From assembly GCA_947494195.1 (NCBI GenBank), contig CANLUC010000001.1:248001-312000 (forward strand): DNA of 64,000 bases. The letters run 5' to 3'. A program made the translations under genes and the position numbers. The notes beneath the pieces were generated by a model. It made no database searches. It had not been told where the DNA came from and saw nothing but the letters and a program-made list of their open reading frames with translations. The stretch comes from an uncultured Nesterenkonia sp. GTDB taxonomy: Bacteria; Actinomycetota; Actinomycetes; Actinomycetales; Micrococcaceae. Positions 19,048 to 29,049 of this stretch are shown here, piece by piece; positions within the stretch are counted from its first letter, which is position 1, and the number at the start of each line of letters is the position of its first letter.

Positions 19048-19121
19048 TGCCCCCAGTGGGACTCGAACCCACACTGGACCGATTTTAAGTCGGTTGCCTC
19101 TGCCGATTGGGCTATAGGGGC
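19048..19121 (-). tRNA. tRNA with UAA anticodon (nominally Leu) but class I short variable loop
   Basis: gccccta/tgggggc acceptor, anticodon arm accga-ctTAAaa-tcggt, 5-nt variable loop, T-arm gtggg-ttcgagt-cccac; CCA not encoded. Confidence 0.85.
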
Positions 19122-19154
19122 AGAGAGCGGGCTGCCGATGACAGCCCGCTCTCT
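19122..19154 (-). terminator. Hairpin between ndh stop and tRNA
   Basis: AGAGAGCGGGCTG/CAGCCCGCTCTCT 13-bp perfect stem, 7-nt loop. Confidence 0.65.
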
Positions 19155-19182
19155 CGTCTCAACTCTGCATGGAGCCTGAGGA

Positions 19183-20577
19183 TCAGCTCTTGGAAGCTTC
19201 CTTCTTCTTGCCTGCAGCTTCCTGGAACTGGCGGTACGGAGTCTGAAGATCGCTCACCGGGGTGTAGTCCCGGCCGAGCACGATCTCGCTGACCCAGCCG
19301 CCGACCACGCGGACCTTGCGCTCCACGGTGGGGATCGCCATCGCGTGGTAGCCGCGGTGAGCCATCCATGCCGGGAAGCCCTTGATCTTGACCTTCAACG
19401 GGTTGCCCACGCCCTGGAACATGCCCAGTCCGGCGACCGCACCGAGGGACTCGTGCTTGTACTCGCTGAGCTGGCCCTGGCCGTAGCTTGCCGCCAGGAT
19501 GTTCTTGGCGAGAACCTTCGCCTGGCGGGAGGCGTGCTGGGCGTTGGGCACGCAGGTGCCATCGGGGAGCCCGCCGCCGGAGAGGTCGGGAATCGCGGAG
19601 ATGTCCCCGGCGGTCCAGGCGTTCTGAAGCACCTTGCCGTCCTCGTCCGCGATCTGCAGCGTGGCCGAACCGGTCACGCGACCGCGCGGCTCCACCGGGA
19701 AGCCGGAGTTCTTGGCGATGACGTTGGCGGCGACGCCGGCGGTCCACACCAGGGTGTCGGACTCGAAGCGGTCGGCCTCGGACTTGTCCTTCATGTTGAT
19801 CAGCGTCATCTCGCCGTCCACGACGGAGCCCAGCGAGGTGTTCAGCAGGACCTCGATGCCGCGGCTGCGCAGGTGCTCGACCACGCCGATGGCCTGGTCC
19901 TCGCTGACCTCGGGCATGACCCGTCCCATGGCCTCGACCATGAGGATGCGCACATCGTTCTGACCGATGCGCGAGTTCGCGCCCACGGCGGCGCGGATGA
20001 TGTCTTCCATCTCGGCCACCGTCTCGATGCCGGCGAAGCCGCCGCCGACCACGGTGAAGGTCAGGGCGCGGGACTTGGCCTTCTCATCGGTCATGACCGA
20101 TGCCGCCTCGATGCGCTCCAGCACGTGGTTGCGCAGCGTGAGCGCCTCTTCGATGGTCTTCAGACCGATGCCGTGCTCGGCGAGGCCCTCGATCGGGAAG
20201 GTCTTCGTGGTCGCGCCGGCGGCCATGACGATGTCCTGGTAGGGCAGCTCGATGGTCTCGCCCTGGGAGAGCTCCACGGTGGCGGTGCGGCCGTCGTGAT
20301 CCACGGCGCTGACCTTGCCGGTGATGATCTCGGAATCCTTGAGGTGGCGGCGGTGGGAGACCACCGCGTGGCGCGCCTCGATGTGGCCGCCCACGACCTC
20401 CGGGAGGAAGGGCTGGTAGGTCATGTACGGCATCGGATCGACGACGGTGACGACGCCGCCGGCTGCCTTCACCTTCTTCTGCAGCAGCTGGGCGGTGGTG
20501 AGCCCGACGTAGCCGCCGCCGACGATGAGGACGCGCGGTTTCGTGGAGAGTGTCTGAGAGATAGCCATATCGTTCAT
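19183..20577 (-). CDS. ndh: Type II NADH dehydrogenase
   Basis: RVLIVGGGYVGLTTAQLLQKK, FTVVGGGFAGIETVAEM, NAWTAGDISAIPDLSG. Confidence 0.9.
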   Translation of the reverse strand: MNDMAISQTLSTKPRVLIVGGGYVGLTTAQLLQKKVKAAGGVVTVVDPMPYMTYQPFLPEVVGGHIEARHAVVSHRRHLKDSEIITGKVSAVDHDGRTATVELSQGETIELPYQDIVMAAGATTKTFPIEGLAEHGIGLKTIEEALTLRNHVLERIEAASVMTDEKAKSRALTFTVVGGGFAGIETVAEMEDIIRAAVGANSRIGQNDVRILMVEAMGRVMPEVSEDQAIGVVEHLRSRGIEVLLNTSLGSVVDGEMTLINMKDKSEADRFESDTLVWTAGVAANVIAKNSGFPVEPRGRVTGSATLQIADEDGKVLQNAWTAGDISAIPDLSGGGLPDGTCVPNAQHASRQAKVLAKNILAASYGQGQLSEYKHESLGAVAGLGMFQGVGNPLKVKIKGFPAWMAHRGYHAMAIPTVERKVRVVGGWVSEIVLGRDYTPVSDLQTPYRQFQEAAGKKKEASKS

Positions 20578-20643
20578 CCTATACGTTGCTCAGTAGTGAG
20601 TGATCTGATCTTCCTGCGGTGCCGGGACGGCCGAGCGGTGGGC

Positions 20644-22119
20644 TCAGGGGTCCTGGCGACGCGCGAGGTTGTAGTGCACCGCAGCCATCGTGATCACTGC
20701 GACGACCAGCAGAGCGGCGGCACTCAGCGCCACCGGTCCCGCCCAGTCCTGCGCGGTGCTGGCGCGGCTGGCCTCGGGCATCGCCCGGGGCTCCCCCTCG
20801 GGGCCGGCCACTACGCCGGCGTCCTCGGGGATGTCTTCCTGCTCGGTCTCCTCCACCTGCCCGCGACGGTGCACGCGCACCCATTCGGCCAGGGTCGGAT
20901 ATGCGGAGGCGTCGAATGCCGGAGCGTCCCCGTTCACGGCCGCCGCGACGTTGAGCACGCCGTTGCCGTATTCGGGGTCCACGCCGTCGGCACCCTCCGA
21001 ATCAGCCGTGGAGAGCAGACGATGCTTGACCTCCGTGGCGCTGAGCTCGGGGTTCGCGGCCCAGACCAGCGCCGCCGCGCCCGAGACGATCGGTGCTGCG
21101 CCGGAGGTTCCGTTCCACTCGGCGTAGCCGCCGCCGGGAACCGCGCCGACCAGCGGCTCGGAGGCGGCGGCGATGCCGATGGCGATGCCCTGTGAGGAGG
21201 AGTCCTCGCTGATGCGGCGCTGCTCATCGACGCCTGCCACGGCGAGCACTCCGGGGATGGTCGCCGGAGCGCCCACCGAGAGCTGCCCGGAGGCGCGGTT
21301 GCCCGAGGCGGCGACGACCAGGACGTCATTCTCCTCCGCATAGAGGAACGCCTCATCCCAGGACTGCGGCCATTCCTGGAACCCTGAGCCCAGGGACATG
21401 TTGATGATGTCGGCTCCGTTGTCCACCGCCCAGGTCACGGCCTCGGCGATCTGTTCCTCGGTGCCTCCGCCGTAGGGGTTGGGGTCCTCCAGCAGCAGCG
21501 AGATGGAGAGCAGCGACGCTTCAGGGGCGACGCCGACGACGCCGTCGTCGCCGGCCTCGTCGCGGGTCAGCTCGCGGGGCGCATTGCGGGTCTCTTCGAA
21601 CTCCTCGAGGGCGTCCGCATCCACCTCGTCCTGCCACTGCTCACCGTAGATCTCCTCCAGGTCGGACTCGAAGTCCTCCCACCAGTCTTCCCACTCGTCG
21701 TCGTCCAGGTCTTCGAAATCGCCCTCGACGAGCTCAGCGACCTCCTCGGCCTCCTCGGAGGTGCCCCGACCGGCGAGCAGAGAGGACACCAGGGTCCCGT
21801 GCTCGGTGGCCACCTGGTCCACCGGTGCGCCGCCGTCGCCGGCTCCGGAGACGTCCGTGCCGCCGACCACTGCGCCGGAGAGTGTGGGGTGGGAGGAGTC
21901 GACACCGGTGTCGATGACCGCAACGGTCATGCCCTCGCCGCGCGTGGTCTCCCAGGCCTCGGTGATCCCGTAGTCCTCGAGCCAGTACTGCTGGTCCCGC
22001 CATTCATCCGCGTGGGCGGCAGGGGCCGCGACCACGGCAGAGGTCAGCGCGAACCCGGCGACCAGGGCGGCGGAGAGGCTGCGCCGGGTGGCGGTGTGTG
22101 CTGCTGAACCAGGCCTCAT
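20644..22119 (-). CDS. S8 subtilisin-like serine peptidase, mycosin-like with C-terminal TM
   Basis: VAVIDTGVDSSHP, EHGTLVSSLLAG, NGTSGAAPIVSGAAALV; signal peptide and C-terminal TM helix. Confidence 0.88.
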   Translation of the reverse strand: MRPGSAAHTATRRSLSAALVAGFALTSAVVAAPAAHADEWRDQQYWLEDYGITEAWETTRGEGMTVAVIDTGVDSSHPTLSGAVVGGTDVSGAGDGGAPVDQVATEHGTLVSSLLAGRGTSEEAEEVAELVEGDFEDLDDDEWEDWWEDFESDLEEIYGEQWQDEVDADALEEFEETRNAPRELTRDEAGDDGVVGVAPEASLLSISLLLEDPNPYGGGTEEQIAEAVTWAVDNGADIINMSLGSGFQEWPQSWDEAFLYAEENDVLVVAASGNRASGQLSVGAPATIPGVLAVAGVDEQRRISEDSSSQGIAIGIAAASEPLVGAVPGGGYAEWNGTSGAAPIVSGAAALVWAANPELSATEVKHRLLSTADSEGADGVDPEYGNGVLNVAAAVNGDAPAFDASAYPTLAEWVRVHRRGQVEETEQEDIPEDAGVVAGPEGEPRAMPEASRASTAQDWAGPVALSAAALLVVAVITMAAVHYNLARRQDP

Positions 22120-23147
22120 GCAGACTTCTCCGCCCCGTGGGCCTCGGAGGCGGTGTGGGTCGTGGAGCCGGTGTGAGCCTCGGCCTCAGCAGCGCCGGCC
22201 CCGGACTGGGTATGCGCCAAGGACATGGCGATGCCGTCCAGGATGTCGTGCTCGGAGGCGACCGCGGAGATGATCCGGCCCTCGGTGACCTTGTTGAGGT
22301 AGTCCAGGATGGTGCCCCAGATCAGCGCGCCCGCGCCGATCACGTCGACGCGGCCGGGGTGCATGATCGGCATCTGGGCGCGCACATCTCGAGGGGCGTT
22401 CACGAGCTGATCCACGGACTGGTGGATCCGGTCCAGGTCGATCTCCGCGCCGTGGATCAGATCCGGCTCGTAGTCCTCCAGCTTGAGCGCATGCGCTGCC
22501 ACCGTCGTCACGGTGCCGGCGACCCCGATGACCACCTCGGTCTCGTGCAGCGGCATGACCTCTGAGACGTTCTCCAGGAAGGACAGCGTCTCAAAGGCTG
22601 TCATGGACTGCTCGGTGTCGGTGGGGGGATCGCTGCGCATATGACGCTCGGTGAAACGCACGCAGCCCATGTCGGTGGAGATCGCGTGTTCGACGCCCGC
22701 GGAGGTGCCCAGCACGAACTCGGTGGACCCGCCGCCGAGATCGACCACGAGGATCTTACGTTCGGCGTCCCAGTCCAGCACCGAGGCGGCGCCTGCGAAG
22801 GAGAGCCCAGCCTCCTCGCTGCCGCGGATCACCTCAGGCTCGACGCCGAGCCGGTGGTGCACGCCGGCGATGAACTCGTCCCGGTTCGCCACATCCCGTG
22901 AGGCCGAGGTGGCCACGAAGCGCACCGCCTCGACGTGATGCCTCCGGATCAGCGCCGCGTAGTTGTCCACGGCCGCGAAGGTGCGGTCCAGGGCCTCTGC
23001 GGAGAACTCACCGGTCTCGTCCACCCCCTCGCCCAGCCGGACCACCGTCATCTGCCGGACCACGTCGGTGACGCGTCCGGTGTCTTCGACATCGGCGATG
23101 AGCAGGCGGATGGAGTTGGTCCCGCAGTCGATGGCAGCAACTCTCAT
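22116..23147 (-). CDS. Exopolyphosphatase Ppx/GppA family
   Basis: AAIDCGTNSIRLLIAD, ILVVDLGGGSTEFVLG. Confidence 0.92.
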   Translation of the reverse strand: MRVAAIDCGTNSIRLLIADVEDTGRVTDVVRQMTVVRLGEGVDETGEFSAEALDRTFAAVDNYAALIRRHHVEAVRFVATSASRDVANRDEFIAGVHHRLGVEPEVIRGSEEAGLSFAGAASVLDWDAERKILVVDLGGGSTEFVLGTSAGVEHAISTDMGCVRFTERHMRSDPPTDTEQSMTAFETLSFLENVSEVMPLHETEVVIGVAGTVTTVAAHALKLEDYEPDLIHGAEIDLDRIHQSVDQLVNAPRDVRAQMPIMHPGRVDVIGAGALIWGTILDYLNKVTEGRIISAVASEHDILDGIAMSLAHTQSGAGAAEAEAHTGSTTHTASEAHGAEKSA

Positions 23148-23222
23148 GGGGTGTCCTCTTCCTGGCGTACGGTCTTCGGGTTCGGCGGTCGGTCGCTCTG
23201 GTTTCGGAGGCTTGGCAGCACT

Positions 23223-23915
23223 CTATGTGGTTTCCGCATCGGGCTGCGAGGTGGTTTCCGCACCGGGCTGCGAGGCGGGCGCATCCGGGTGCGAGGCGTC
23301 CGCACGGTCGGAGGACTGCTCACGAGCGAACCCCTGGTTGCCCCGGCGCACGTGTCGGCTGAGGTCGCGCTGAGGGACCGGCGCCTCGTGGTCCCAGGAG
23401 GTGGCGCAGATGCAGGTCCCCTGGGTCCAGCTCGGGGAGATCCGCTCCAGCGTCTCATCTCCGAGCGGGTTGATTCCGGGGCCGACGGCGAGGGCGTGGC
23501 CGGCGAGCACATGGAGGCATTTGACGCGTTCCGGCATTCCGCCGGCACTGACGCCCTCGATCTCCCAGACCGGATCCAGCCCGGCCGCAGAGCGAATCCG
23601 TTCCCGCTCGGCGAGGTAGTTCTCGTGCGCGCCTCGGTAGGCGTCGGCGAGCTGGTCATCGGTGGTGAGTCGCTGGCTCATCTCGGCCATGACGCCTGCG
23701 GCCTCCAGCCTGGAGACGGCGGCGGTCGCTGCAGGGTGGGTGAGATAGAACGTGGTGGGAAACGGGATCCCGTTGCTCAGCCGCGGCGCCGTGGCCGCGA
23801 CCAGCGGGTTGCCGCACACGCAGCGGGCGGGGATCTCGACGACGTCGCGCACCGGCCTGCTCAGCTGCAGGCTGATGGTGTCCAGATCACTGGGGCGAGG
23901 AGTAGTCGAGTTCAC
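23223..23915 (-). CDS. DUF501 domain protein
   Basis: RCVCGNPLVAATAPRLSNGIPFPTTFYLTHP, MPERVKCLHVLAGHALAVG. Confidence 0.85.
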   Translation of the reverse strand: MNSTTPRPSDLDTISLQLSRPVRDVVEIPARCVCGNPLVAATAPRLSNGIPFPTTFYLTHPAATAAVSRLEAAGVMAEMSQRLTTDDQLADAYRGAHENYLAERERIRSAAGLDPVWEIEGVSAGGMPERVKCLHVLAGHALAVGPGINPLGDETLERISPSWTQGTCICATSWDHEAPVPQRDLSRHVRRGNQGFAREQSSDRADASHPDAPASQPGAETTSQPDAETT

Positions 23916-23944
23916 GGGGACCCAGCCTACTTCACTGTCGGCGT

Positions 23945-23998
23945 CGCGGGGCCTCGCAAGCGGCGCGGGGCCTCAGAAACGGCGCGGGGCCGGTGCGG
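23945..23998. repeat. 19-bp imperfect tandem repeat (~2.8 copies) cgcggggcctc......cgg
   Basis: cgcggggcctcgcaagcgg / cgcggggcctcagaaacgg / cgcggggccggtgcgg. Confidence 0.85.
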
Positions 23999-24002
23999 CG
24001 GG

Positions 24003-24593
24003 TCAGTCGGCGGTGTCGGGTGAGTCGGTGGCGGCGGAGCGCACCAGGGAGTCCCAGAGCGCCTCGGCCCAGGGCAGGTCATCTCGAACCTCGGTGGAGT
24101 CCGGCTCCTCGAGCTGCTCCTCGCCGTCCTCGTCGCCCATCACCTGGTAGCGCCGCTCCCCCGGCATGACCAGGTTGATGCGTTCGCGGGCCTGCTGCCG
24201 CACGAAGTCCGGGTCCTCCCAGCGCAGCAGTTCGGACTGCAGCTCAGCCTGCTCCTGCTGCTCGGCGGCGATCTGCGCCTCGAGCTCCATCACCTCCGAG
24301 CGCTGCTGGAAGAAGCTGTTGACGGTGGGCACGAGGAAGGAGATGACCACCAGCACGACCAGGCTCAGCACGATCATCCGGCCGGGAAAGGTGCGCTCGG
24401 GCACTGCGGTCGCGGCGCTGACCGGGGTCTTTGCAGATCCGGTGGTCCGGGGGCCGTTGGAGCGAGCGCCCCGGCGAGCGGTGATTCCGGCAGGTGTGCG
24501 GATCTCGCCGGAGACCTGCTCGCGTTCGGCGAGCCGACGCGCCTGAGCCGCGCGGGCCTTGGTCTCGGAGGAAGATGCACGTCGGTTCGGCAC
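24003..24593 (-). CDS. FtsB/DivIC septum formation initiator family protein
   Basis: Single TM followed by coiled coil FFQQRSEVMELEAQIAAEQQEQAELQSELLRWEDPDFVRQQARERINLVMPGE. Confidence 0.88.
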   Translation of the reverse strand: MPNRRASSSETKARAAQARRLAEREQVSGEIRTPAGITARRGARSNGPRTTGSAKTPVSAATAVPERTFPGRMIVLSLVVLVVISFLVPTVNSFFQQRSEVMELEAQIAAEQQEQAELQSELLRWEDPDFVRQQARERINLVMPGERRYQVMGDEDGEEQLEEPDSTEVRDDLPWAEALWDSLVRSAATDSPDTAD

Positions 24594-24691
24594 GATAGGT
24601 CACCGCCTTGAGGGGGAAGAGGGGAAGTAGGCGTGGACTTTCACGATATCTGCACCCGGGGAGCCGACCGGCTTCTGACACGCGAACAGAC

Positions 24692-24758
24692 GAGGACGGG
24701 GTGTGTTGGAGTGGAGTTCCGGCCGAGACCAGAATTCACTCCAACACACCCCGTCCTC
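24692..24758. terminator. Long perfect inverted repeat downstream of eno
   Basis: 22-bp perfect arms GAGGACGGGGTGTGTTGGAGTG / CACTCCAACACACCCCGTCCTC with 23-nt loop. Confidence 0.7.
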
Positions 24759-24826
24759 AGTACGCTGCGCCTGCGATCAGGCGTGCCTCAGCAAGCAGCT
24801 CAGGCGCTCAGCTCGTGCAGCTCAGC

Positions 24827-26128
<1,302 letters not shown>

Positions 26129-26237
26129 TCATTCGGTGGGAAACTTCTCGGGTGTGCCGTGCGCGCCCTTGCGCCGGTGTCTTATCAGGTGAACTTCTCG
26201 GGTGAACTTCCCAGCGGAACTTCTCCGCTGCGGCAGC

Positions 26238-27032
26238 TCAGTCAGCCGGAGCGGCCGTGTCTGCTGAGCCGAGTCGGATCAAGTGGCTGCGCAGCGCCCG
26301 TTCCGGATCCTGCCCGTTGGCTCGTGCGGTGCGCACCACAGCAAAGAGTAGTTCACCGAGCTCCTCCTCGTCAGCCGCGGCCGGGATCTTTCCGACGTCG
26401 TTGGGCAGATGTTCACCGCGCTCGCGACCCAGCCGGTCGATGACCTTGGCCGCCTTGGCCAGCGCCGGCAGGTGCGCAGGCAGCGAGCCGACGACGCCGG
26501 CCAGGTGGGACTCGGAGGGCACCGGCGCTGCAGCCTGCCCCGGCGCCGCAGCCCGGTCCGGCGCTGCAGCCTGGCCCGGCTCTGCTGCGTGGTCCGGCGT
26601 CTGCTGGGCAGCCTTCTCCTCGGCCTTGATCCGCGTCCAGGCGGCCTCGACCTGCTCCACCGTGGCCTGGTGGTCCACGGCGAGCCGCCCGTCGGGGCTG
26701 AAGACATGCGGGCTGCGTCGGATGAGCTTGGCCGTGATGGCCTCCGCGACGCCGTCGAGGTCGAAGCTGCCCCGCTCCTGGGCGAGCTGCGAGTGCAGCG
26801 CCACCTGAAAGAGCAGGTCACCCATCTCCTTGCGCAGGCCCTCGTCCAGGCTGCCCGACTCGATCTCCTCGAGCACCTCGTAGGCCTCTTCGACCAGGTA
26901 CTCGGTGAGATCGCCGTGGGTCAGCTGCGAGGTCCACGGGCAGTGCTCCCGGAGCGCAGCGATGACCCAGCGCAGGGTGGTGATCTGTTCTCCTGCCATG
27001 AAGGAGGGCTTCTTCTCGGCCGTCGTGGTCAC
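26238..27032 (-). CDS. mazG: MazG family nucleoside triphosphate pyrophosphohydrolase
   Basis: CPWTSQLTHGDLTEYLVEEAYEVLEEIE, EEMGDLLFQVALH-type motif; Ala/Pro-rich repeat insert. Confidence 0.88.
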   Translation of the reverse strand: MTTTAEKKPSFMAGEQITTLRWVIAALREHCPWTSQLTHGDLTEYLVEEAYEVLEEIESGSLDEGLRKEMGDLLFQVALHSQLAQERGSFDLDGVAEAITAKLIRRSPHVFSPDGRLAVDHQATVEQVEAAWTRIKAEEKAAQQTPDHAAEPGQAAAPDRAAAPGQAAAPVPSESHLAGVVGSLPAHLPALAKAAKVIDRLGRERGEHLPNDVGKIPAAADEEELGELLFAVVRTARANGQDPERALRSHLIRLGSADTAAPAD

Positions 27033-28180
27033 TGCCAGGCTTCGAGGATCATCGCTGCCAGGGCCTCGCGCTCCTCATAGCCGAGGAAGGAGGACTCCAG
27101 GGCGTTGATCTGGAAGTCGGCGAGCTCGGCGAGGCCGTACTCGAAGGTGCCGGCGAGCAGGGCGAGTTCTCCGGAGAGGGTGACTCCGGAGACCAGGCGG
27201 TTGTCGGTGTTGACACCCACGTTGAAGCCGAGCTGGTAGAGCATGTCGAAGGGGTGATCGCTGAGCTCTGGCGTGCCGCTCTCGGCGAACCCGGCGATGG
27301 CGCCGGTCTGCACATTGGAGGTGGGGCTGACCTCGAGGTGGATCTGCCGGTCGCGCACCCAGCGGGCCACCGGGCCGAGCTCCACCTGGAAGACCTCTTC
27401 CCCGGCGTCGGAGTCGGGCTCGCTCTCGATCACGGTGATGTCCTCGGCCACGCGTACACCGTGGCCCAGGCGCTGGGCACGGCCGGAGACCAGGGCGTCA
27501 CGGACGGATTCGATGCCGTCGCCCTCACCGGCGTGGACCGTGGCGGGAAGCATCTCGCTGGCCAGTCGGGTGAAGGCCTCGGCGAAGCGGCTCGGCGGGA
27601 AGCCTGCCTCGGGTCCGGCGATGTCGAAGCCGACGACGCCCTGCTCGCGGTGGCGCAGCGCGAGCTCCACGGCCTCATCGGCGCGATCAGACTGGCGCAT
27701 GGCGGAGACGAGCTGGCCGACGACGATGACGCCGTCCTTCTCCGCCACGGCCTCCATGCCCTCGTTCAGTCCTGCCTGCACCGCTTCGACGGCCTCGTCC
27801 AGGCTCAGGCCCTGCTGCTGATGCTGCTCGGGGGCCCAGCGGACCTCGGAGTAGACGACGCCATCGGCGGCGAGGTCCTCCACGTATTCCTTCGCGACGC
27901 GACGCAGGTTCTGCGCGGTCTGCATCACCGCGGCGGTGTGCGCGAAGGCCTCCAGGTACTGCTCCAGCGAACCGGAGTTCGCGTTCTGGCGGAAATGTTC
28001 GGCCAGCTCCTCGGGGTCCTGGGTGGGCAGCTCATGGCCGACCGAGGCTGCGAGCTCGATCAGAGTCTCCGGACGCAGCGATCCATCCAGGTGATCGTGG
28101 AGGGAGACCTTGGGCAGATTGCGCAGCTGCTCTTCGAGCTGGGCGGAGGCGGTGCGGACATCAGAAGCAGTAGAAGTCAT
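27029..28180 (-). CDS. add: Adenosine deaminase
   Basis: LPKVSLHDHLDGSLRPETL, VHAGEGDG, LGHGVRVAED, VGVNTDNRLVSG. Confidence 0.93.
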   Translation of the reverse strand: MTSTASDVRTASAQLEEQLRNLPKVSLHDHLDGSLRPETLIELAASVGHELPTQDPEELAEHFRQNANSGSLEQYLEAFAHTAAVMQTAQNLRRVAKEYVEDLAADGVVYSEVRWAPEQHQQQGLSLDEAVEAVQAGLNEGMEAVAEKDGVIVVGQLVSAMRQSDRADEAVELALRHREQGVVGFDIAGPEAGFPPSRFAEAFTRLASEMLPATVHAGEGDGIESVRDALVSGRAQRLGHGVRVAEDITVIESEPDSDAGEEVFQVELGPVARWVRDRQIHLEVSPTSNVQTGAIAGFAESGTPELSDHPFDMLYQLGFNVGVNTDNRLVSGVTLSGELALLAGTFEYGLAELADFQINALESSFLGYEEREALAAMILEAWQ

Positions 28181-28239
28181 ATGGCTGAGTCTATCGAGGA
28201 CCGGCGCGGAAGTCGCCCGTGGGTTCCAGCGGGAGCAGT

Positions 28240-29040
28240 TCAGCGGGTGGGGGCGTCGCCGTCGTCGTCGTGCCGGCGTCCCTGCCGGTCACCGTGGTGG
28301 CGCTGGTGCGGATCTGCGGTGTGCCCATCGTGGTGGTCGCCACGATCGCGGTGCAGCCGCAGCGGAGCCTCCACCGGGAGGGTGGCGGTGTCGAAGTAGC
28401 CCTCCGGGTCGATGTGCACGCCCTTGCGATCCAGCCAGGCGGCGAGCAGCCGGAAGACGCGATCGAAGATCCAGCCCAGCACGGCCGCGCCGGCGATGGA
28501 GACCGCGAGCGCCACCAGCACCGAGTCGAAGATGTTTGCGCTGATGGCGCCGATGCTCACCGAGTAGGAGGCCCAGACCAGGGAGGCGATGAGATCGATG
28601 ATCAGGAACCGGCGGATGGAGAAGCCGGTGGTGCCCGCCACGAAGTTGATGGCCACCCGGGCGCCGGGGATGAACCGCCCGACGAAGATCAGCAGCACCC
28701 CGCGCTTGTCCAGCTCATGCCGGGCCCAGACCAGCGTCCGCTGCGGTGCCGGCCGGCGCATCCAGGCGAACCGCATCGGTCCGATGGCGCGGCCGATCCG
28801 GTAGGCGATGAAGTCCCCCAGCAGGGCCCCGCCAGCGGCGACCAGGACCACCCACAGCAGGTACGGGGTGCCGGGCTCGTCCGCGAGCGAGCCCAGCGCG
28901 ATCACCAGGGAGTCCGAGGGCACGACGGGGAAGAACCCGTCGATGACGCAGAGCAGGAACAATCCCACCAGCGTCCACCACCCGGAGGCGGCGTCCAGGA
29001 CGATCCCATTGATGGCATCGAGGATCTCCCCAGGCCCCAT
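28240..29040 (-). CDS. DedA family membrane protein
   Basis: FFPVVPSDSLVIALGSLA, GDFIAYRIGRAIG, FVGRFIPGARVAINFVAGT. Confidence 0.9.
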   Translation of the reverse strand: MGPGEILDAINGIVLDAASGWWTLVGLFLLCVIDGFFPVVPSDSLVIALGSLADEPGTPYLLWVVLVAAGGALLGDFIAYRIGRAIGPMRFAWMRRPAPQRTLVWARHELDKRGVLLIFVGRFIPGARVAINFVAGTTGFSIRRFLIIDLIASLVWASYSVSIGAISANIFDSVLVALAVSIAGAAVLGWIFDRVFRLLAAWLDRKGVHIDPEGYFDTATLPVEAPLRLHRDRGDHHDGHTADPHQRHHGDRQGRRHDDDGDAPTR

Positions 29041-29049
29041 CCGTGAGCC

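Noticed and set aside
19345-21195. 616-aa plus-strand ORF across ndh and the S8 protease
   Set aside because: Antisense shadow of two well-supported genes
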